From contig JAODTK010005611.1 in assembly GCA_026419785.1 (NCBI GenBank), positions 62,001 to 126,000 on the forward strand: a DNA stretch of 64,000 nt. The letters are read 5' to 3'. Below the pieces are notes generated by a model. It saw only the letters and a program-made list of their open reading frames with translations, had not been told where the DNA came from and searched no databases. The DNA is from Sclerodactyla briareus. Its lineage: Eukaryota; Echinodermata; Holothuroidea; Dendrochirotida; Sclerodactylidae. The position numbers were made by a program, and so were the translations under genes. Shown here in pieces: positions 57,240 through 64,000 of the stretch. The number at the start of each line of letters is the position of its first letter. The first letter of the stretch is position 1.

Positions 57240-60200
57240 AAAACCAAGCCTTGCCCTGAAATGAAATGTTTTAGAAAAACGTGGGTTTTGTTTTTATCCC
57301 TGTGTAAAATGTAAATGTGTCAAGGTATTGCCGAAATCCGAAGTTTTACGAAAACCAACTAAAATAGGATGGTCAAGCAAACTCGTACACACACACGGGC
57401 GCGCACTAGCGGACAATTCACCGCTGGACCGACGTGACCCCACGAGAGAATACCACTCAGTGGATACTTCCTAATCCAATCCAATCGTACCACTCTATAA
57501 CTGTTGCGATGGTGACCAGCAACAGCAAGTACCGGGATAAAAAAAATAACAGAATTGATATAACAGTATACATTCGCCCTCGGGACCAGCGGATGGAGGA
57601 AAACAAATATCGAGATGAGTGACCAGGACGGTTCGTTTTCAAGGCGTAGCACATTGGGCCTCGGTGGAGGGGGGGGGGGGGAGGGGGGAGTTAAATTGAC
57701 CACCGTTACAAACCTACTTGTCGTAAGAGGGGATGACTTAATTATTAGGGTATGACCATGGCGTAATGGGTGACTCAGCTTGGGGCAGAGGCGTATACTT
57801 TCCCCGAATTACATTTTCCCTAATCCGTTTGAAAGTGTTTTTGGTAACAATGTTCTCTGCATTATCCGGCGGGCGGTACACTGTTTACCTTGCTTGTTTC
57901 CGGCGGAGTTTTCCAGGAGGCACTTTTCGCCCTGGGCCCACCGGGACAGATACGCTTAAACGTTCTACAAAAAAATTCTACGGAACAAACATGAACTACA
58001 CGTGTGTAATGTGCTGTTAGGCATTACCAAACTATTGGGATATACACGAACGTTAATTTATAAGATGAAAACTCACAGCTACAGGAAACCTATTATGCCA
58101 TGCCAAGTATAGTTACCTAATTACTATATTTCATTCAGATTAATTATCTAGTAATTCAAATAATTAAATTCCGAATTAAAGAGTGAAATCGCACGGCACT
58201 AAGAGGTTTTCGTACACCAACTACCAAGCAGATGTATTATTCATTAATGAAGGCGCATATCTTCCCATAGCATGCAAGATTCGTATAGGGTCTAATATGA
58301 CAGCAGTGCAGTGATGCCAGGAGGTTATAACGTTTATTAAAATGATAGCAGGGGGTGGTTGTTACCTGATTTGGGTTTTGGGAAACATAGGAAAAATAGA
58401 ACATGGAAACCTAATCCAGATGTTTCCTGAGCCGTTTCGTCATCATTTTGTGTGTCACTGATGGTCAATAATGTGATTATTTCGATCTTAGCACCGAAAT
58501 CCCCGACTCTCATACCTATTTGGGAGCTCGTTCATGACGTTGTCTTTTTTTTTTCTCGTTCGTTTCCGTAATGAAACCCAAATGCACGAAGATTGGCCTG
58601 TAGTCGATAGTACAGTTTTTGCATGATGAACGGCAGTTACTCAGTAACGACAAGCGATTCAGCTAATCAAAGCGGGCATTGTTTGGTATTGTTAGTAACA
58701 ATGTAATCATTTTTCTCGCGCGTCCGATTGAAAAGGGCCTTTTTAGGTTTTTATTTTGGACAAAATAAAAATCTCGAAATGTTTTGTCCCAGAGTACAGC
58801 GTAACTAAGCCGTTAACAAGCAATTAAATGCTAAAATAGCAGTATTCTCCAGTTAGGTTTTGAATAAGTAAATTGATCTATTACTTTGATTTGTGTCTTA
58901 ACCGGGATGGTGAAAGATGTGCCTAATCAGTGAGATTGAAATATTCGCCTCTAGTAGAGACCGTGACTGTGTCTCAGGACTGCATTTAATCTCAAAATGC
59001 GAGTGATTGTTTACAATCGAGCCGGGGTCCCAGGTTCCTAAAAAAAAGTATGTTTTGCCCCCTGAATCTTCGACCGTAACTCTTCTTGTCTCCATGAAGT
59101 TTGTTCTTGGAGAAACATACGTAGTACACTTTGAATTGAATTGAATCCACTTATTTCAACCGTTTTAGTGCAAAGACAAAACGTAATAAGGCATATAGGT
59201 CACATTGGCCACCTGGAATAATTGTGTCTGCGAAAGCAAGTATCAATTAGTAATGAGGTTGGGGAGTTGGGAGAAGTACCAAAAGCTTGTGAACGCAAAC
59301 CCCGGACGAAACACACGCGAAACGTACAAGAACAATAACACGCGTTAACCTGAGTTACATCCTCGCTATTGGCTAACAGTACAGTTAAAGAAATACGGTA
59401 TGAAGTATACCTTTTCATTTTTATTTCGCTTAAACGGATCAAATAAGGATCGTTGTATTTTCCAAGTTAAGGAGAGTATTCTAGAGAGCGGGCCGGATAG
59501 CTACCACTTGGAATCCCATCGACAATAGGAGGGAATTATAAAAGTCGGAATTGTGTCTGTATTGACACGAGAAAAATTTTATCCTAAACAGTGGAGATTG
59601 AATTGGGGATACAGAATGTGTGATAGAATGCAAAACAGGATAGGTCTGGCAGTACACTATTTGTACAATGCTCAGGAAGTTCGAGACATAATGGAGCTCT
59701 TTGAAAACTGGATCTGATGGTACTAAATAATGTACATTGGCAATATGACGAACAATCCGTTTCTGAATATGAAACAACCTGTTGGTTCAGCTGGTGCCCC
59801 CAAACAGGGATACAGTAAGTCATTGCAGGCGAAATGAGACAATTGTATATTTTCATAAGGATGTGACGAGAAAGAACAACTTCCAACGTATAGAATGCCG
59901 GCGAACTTAGCGACTCTACCACAAACATATGAGTTGTGTGGTGTGATCAGGTTAAATTTGCAATCTATAGCCAGCCCAAGAAAATTGTACACTTTGTCGT
60001 GTGTATGTGTCTGTCTGCTCAGTTGTTGTTTGTGTGTCGCGATTATCTCAAAACCGTGAGTGCCTCCATACTGAAATTTTGTGTGCACGGACGAAGACCA
60101 TACTAATTTGCATAGATTTGCATTATTCAAGAATTAGCCCGGAATTGTTTGTATAAGATGTCTCATGATCGGCGCATTGGTGATGCAGTCCGGTGTTGAT

Positions 60201-60404
60201 TACACCCTGAAATTGTGCACGAACTTATCATTTTGGGGCGTAATCTATGCTAATTCGATGCCTAATAACATGTAGTTACTTTAAAATGGATTGCCAATGG
60301 CTCGAACCGTTGATTCGAGGTCACTGAATGCCATTTAATTTGACCAATATGCAATTATGTGAATTCCTGAGGTTTATCAAATACATGAAACTTGCTAGAT
60401 GTGG
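57240..60404 (-). mobile_element. R1 block, right copy: degenerate LINE and flanking repeat
   Basis: It is collinear with 1-3,111 over its whole length (shared landmarks: the poly-G run at 57,668, GGTGACCAGCAACAGCAAGT, CGCGCGTCCGATTGAAAAG). The LINE part is clearer here. Minus-strand pieces are NFLGLAIDCKFNLITPHNSY (about 60,005) with VCGRVAKFAGILY, LSRHILMKIYNCLISPAMTY then CIPVWG (about 59,870-59,810), and IQKRIVRHIANVHYLVPSDP with VFKELH (about 59,770-59,700). These are the CR1/L2-type RT thumb and connection regions. It is joined directly to R2, with the 812-bp insertion of the left copy absent. Confidence 0.75.
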
Positions 60405-63400
60405 TACATTACGCAACAAAGCGATACACTTTTTGTCGCCTCGTTTTATAGTTTAGCTCCACTTATTATTTTATTACCTGTTTTCTAATCCGGAAAATGG
60501 CGTGGATACCCACATAATATAAACATAAATAAATAAACAAATAATAAATGCTGACTTATATATTCAGGGGCGTTATTTCGCAAGGCACAGTCACACGAAT
60601 TTCCCTTGCGCCTTATACGCCCTCAGCGCCCTGACGCTGTCTCATTATGGCGGCAACCATCGGTGGATAGAAAGTGTCATTATTTGGAGATCCGTCACGG
60701 AAATGTTCACGAGGCAGAAGTAATATTTATGGAACGCCGAATGCGCCAAAAATTATGCTGGCTTTACTCGTTCTGATACGTGAATCTTAAGCGTAATAAC
60801 GACCTAGAAGTCATTATTCCACCTATGTTCCAAGCCACATAATGAGAAAATTGCACGTGTTATCGCTAATAAAATCGGTGGACGGGAAATGATCGCCATT
60901 TGCGCCAAAATTCAAGTCAAGTCATGGTGTTACCTGTCAGTTTTCAGTGTCGTAATAATGAGCTCCTTAGTCATTATTGCGCCGTCTCATGCCGTAATAA
61001 CGGCTTCTTTTCTCATTATTCGTTTTCTTTCGGAGGGCATAATATGACTTAGTTGCTCGTAATCCCGCCTATCCCCGTTCATCATAATGACTCAGCTGGT
61101 CGATCCTTATCCTCCTCTCTCAATTCATTATAATGACTTAGTTTCTCGTTATTCTGCCTATTCCGATTTATAAAAAATGACTTCATTACTCATTATTCCG
61201 CCCGTCTCGATCCCCGAATAATGAACTCGATTACGCATTATGTTGGCCTGACGTAGACAGCATAATAAGTTCTAGGTCGTTACTCCGCTAACGCGTGTCA
61301 GAAGAAGTGAGAACTGCATAATGACTAGAAGTAAGTTCTTATTGCACGTAAAATTGGTGGCGCTTTTTTCAAAAATGAAGCGCTCTCCCGGGAATGAAAA
61401 GAGGAGGGTTTTCAATGCTCAATTTTTCGTTGGAAACCGGTATGGCTTCCTGGAGACCCAGATCCCTCAAGATTCTCTCCATGCATGGGCGTCAACAGGT
61501 GGGGGACCGGGGGGGAGATGGCCCCCCCCCCACTGTTTTGTGGAAAGGGGGTGATAGCTAGCGTTTGTCTCCCCCCCCCCTTCCCGGACCTAATAAGAAA
61601 TAATAGCACATCCCGATGTTGTATTACTCTACACTGATTCATTTGTTGTCTAACCAAACAATAATCGTTGGAACTTGTCTTGAGTCCACTAATTCCTGGT
61701 GCTGACCCCAGGTGGAGATCTGGACCCGACTAGGGCCGAAGTCGAAGGATTACTCATGTTTCATACCGAGTGTTTTCGCGCACGGGCGTATTTCGTCCAG
61801 ACGTTGTAGGCTACTAAAATATGCGATGTAATGCTTCAATCATTTTGTTCACTCGAATAATTTCAGAAGCCTTGGGGGCAGACTGCCCCCCCCCCTATTT
61901 CTCTGAGATGAAAAATTCGGGCGAAAATTCGTGGAAACTTTATGAAAGGAAAAGGCAAAGTGAATTTTTTGCAGACTTGCCCGAGAAAATGCCGTAAAAC
62001 TGCACAAAAAAATTCACGCACCGTAGTTTTCCAAATGACTGACTTTGAAAAAGTCCCGGTACAAATTTTCTGCTCCCAAATTGGAATGGTCCCGTACGCC
62101 TATGGCTTTTCCCTTCGATCCCACCAGGGACCGTTTCTGTGACCCCTGGATCCCACGCAAATAAAGCCGAGTAGGAAAGGTAATGAAAAATACCGCATGT
62201 GGATCATTAGGTAAATGCATCTTAGTATTCACACTGAACAACTTTTTGGTTTGTCTTTTACTCAAATCACACATGTGGATGGGTGCTATCGAGCCTGGCG
62301 AGTGCCGTTTCCGTCGATCTGGAGGGTATGAAAATCTGAATTTTTCGTCGTACGCTTCGCGCCAACCGATGGTGGCGCTCCGGTTAGACGTTATTATGTT
62401 GCATTCGATGTGTCCCCCCCCCCCCCATTTTCAAACACGGATGAACGCCCCTGTCTCCATATCTGAATTGATGTAGTCCCCTCCAAGAAACCTCAGAAAT
62501 GTATTACTGCATGAATCGCCTGGAATAGCGTCACAAAAGTTAGAGCACAGCTTCAGTTCTGATGAAGGTGTAGATGTAGATAAGTTTGAACCCTGTCAGT
62601 ATACCCGAGCGCACAGAGGCAGAATGTCAAGTTCATGAATCATGCATGTAGCATAGCCGCACTGTGCACTCCTAATAACACTATGTTATTCTATATTAAT
62701 CCATCATTCATACTGGTCATTTTATATAGATCGAAACAAATTCTCCCTACTCCTCGGACTTTGGCCAGAAAATGTGGCAGACTTCAGGAACAGCGCCATC
62801 AATTTCTATATATCATTATTTGATTTATTTCAACGGAATAAGACGCGAAATGCGCAGAAAATTATGCCGGTCTAACTCGTTCTGACCGTATTTGCAAAGC
62901 GAATAACGACCAAGAACTCATTATGCTGTCTACTTTCCAGGCCACATAATGAGTAATCGAGTCATTATTATGGATCGAGACGGGCGGACATAACGAGTAA
63001 GTCATTTTTATAAATCGGAATAGGCAGAATAACGAGAAAGTCATTATTATGAATTGAGAGAGGAGGAATTAGGACCAGCTAAGTCATTATGATGAACGGG
63101 GATAGGCGGGATAACGAACAACTAAGTCATTATTATGCCCTCTGAAAGAGACGAATAATGAGAAAAGAAGTCGTTATTACGGCATGAGACGGCGCAATAA
63201 TGACTGAGGAACTCATTATTACGGCACTGAAGACTGACGGGTAACACCGTGACTTGCCTGGAATTTTGGCGCAAATGGCGATCATTTTTCGTCCACCGAT
63301 TTTATTGGCGATAAAACGAGCAATTTTCTCATTATGTGGCTTGGAACATAGGTGGAATAATGACTTCTAGGTCGTTATTCCGCTCAAGATTCACGTATCA

Positions 63401-63455
63401 GAACGAGTAGAGCCAGCATAATTTTTGGAGCATTCGGCGTTCCATAAATATCCTT
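60405..63455. mobile_element. Foldback-like element with 42-bp-unit arms
   Basis: Left arm 60,405-61,320 and right arm 62,820-63,455 (inverted) consist of the R2 sequence, including the units CATAATAATGACT..TTACTCATTAT and CCGCC(T/C)(G/A)TCTCGATTC, period about 42 bp. Between the arms are an R3 copy (61,488-62,470) and its flanks. Long inverted repeats made of short tandem units are the defining feature of Drosophila FB and sea-urchin TU foldback elements. No transposase is seen in this copy. The outermost arm ends are CATTACGCAACAAAGCGATA-side at left and CCATAAATATCC-side at right; they are not equal in length, so one arm is truncated. Confidence 0.7.
61488..62470 (+). mobile_element. R3 element, copy 3, inside the foldback element
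   Basis: It starts CATGGGCGTCAACAGGTGGG and ends after a C run (62,414-62,428) with ATGAACGCCCCTGT. The order matches copy 2, with a poly-G/poly-C pair near the start (61,510-61,535; 61,571-61,580). The stretch 61,680-62,200 on the minus strand matches copy 1. The ends GGGCGT..../....ACGCCC are an imperfect inverted repeat. Confidence 0.6.
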
Positions 63456-64000
63456 TTTTTTATTCTTGATGAATTCAAAGATCTAGGCATCATGCCATTG
63501 TCGTCTGTTGTGTGCATGTGCGTGTGTATGTATGTATGTGACGTCCAGCTTGTAAACACGATAAAAACTGACCCACCTGATGGTTGATAGCTCATTCTTG
63601 GTATGTGTGTTCCCCATAATGAGTACATGAACCTTATTGTTTGGGGGTCAAGTCAACATAGGTCAAAGTCCAGAAGATTGGTTTTATCAGGTTGAAATTT
63701 GGTGGGCAGCTTTCTTATAGAGAGTACAGAAACCCTATCCTATTTGGTTCAGGTCGGAGTGAATTTTGGTCAAAATAGACAATTTGTGAAAACTAAATTT
63801 GGCCAACTTTGGCTTGTAAATCTCCATCCACCTGTTTGGATGAACCTCATACTTGGTATGTGAGTTCCCCATGTTGAGTACCTCACAATCTGGTTTTGTG
63901 GCCAGGTCAAAGGTCATCTGAGGTCAACAGAGGTCAACAGAGGTCAAATTCTGAGACACAATAAGTCAGAATAGTTTGACAGGTCAAGTTGAAATGTGGT
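63456..64000. repeat. R4 satellite, running off the window
   Basis: It contains two R4 units: CTTGGTATGTGTGTTCCCCA at 63,596 and CTTGGTATGTGAGTTCCCCA at 63,851. The second continues into AGGTCAAAGGTCATCTGAGG at 63,904, matching 5,985-6,190 to the last base. So the end of the window is still within the duplicated block, and the true extent of the duplication is unknown. Confidence 0.75.

Noticed and set aside
1-64000. CRISPR array, bacterial operon, phage or plasmid features.
   Set aside because: Spliced genes, LINE/DIRS elements and satellites show animal DNA; the tandem repeats lack the alternating unique spacers of CRISPR.

Overview
This window is intron-bearing, repeat-dense eukaryotic DNA, most likely from a marine invertebrate animal; an echinoderm or another invertebrate deuterostome is my best guess. 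The support is split coding exons with GT..AG borders, a UDP-glucuronosyltransferase gene with the animal exon layout, and a mix of LINE, DIRS-type, Harbinger-type, foldback and MITE-like elements with dispersed GGTCA-rich satellites. There are no bacterial operons. Nearly every coding trace carries small frameshifts, and the two copies of the long end duplication differ by many 1-2 base indels. The window is therefore either strongly decayed or, at least partly, from an unpolished long-read assembly. I cannot separate these from one sequence.

Layout. 1-6,200: a LINE-containing repeat block (R1), an 812-bp insertion, a foldback-type arm (R2), a G/C-run element (R3) and a GGTCA satellite (R4). 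7.8-9.4 kb: a duplicated exon-like unit split by another R3 copy. 9.6-13.0 kb: three 3' exons of a UDP-glucuronosyltransferase on the minus strand. 14.6-17.35 kb: an inverted-repeat structure around an unassigned conserved-looking ORF. 17.4-20.3 kb: tandem duplications and empty sequence. 20.3-25.0 kb: two degenerate LINEs meeting tail to tail. 25.0-30.4 kb: a MITE, satellites with a second nested MITE, and a 407-bp tandem duplication. 30.4-32.4 kb: an L1-like LINE on the minus strand. 33-37.4 kb: satellite, a TA microsatellite and a GCCATCTTGG tandem repeat. 37.7-39.1 kb: a pseudogene of a multi-copy invertebrate protein family. 40.4-49.3 kb: a candidate type II membrane-protein gene on the plus strand, with a splice-site-bearing MITE and an antisense DIRS-like retroelement in one intron. 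50.8-55.6 kb: a palindrome, a tRNA-type SINE, a Harbinger-like transposase remnant, minisatellites and a G-rich tandem array. 56.2 kb: a possible signal-peptide exon. 57.2-64.0 kb: a second copy of the left-end block, here with a complete foldback element whose arms face each other.

Few host genes are supported: the UGT gene (strong), the membrane-protein gene (moderate), and the duplicated exon and signal-peptide exon (tentative). Most of the window records nested transposition. The most unusual items are the foldback element built from 42-bp hairpin units, the direct duplication spaced 57 kb apart with an insertion present in only one copy, and a MITE whose inverted repeats carry perfect CAG/GTAAGT splice consensus.
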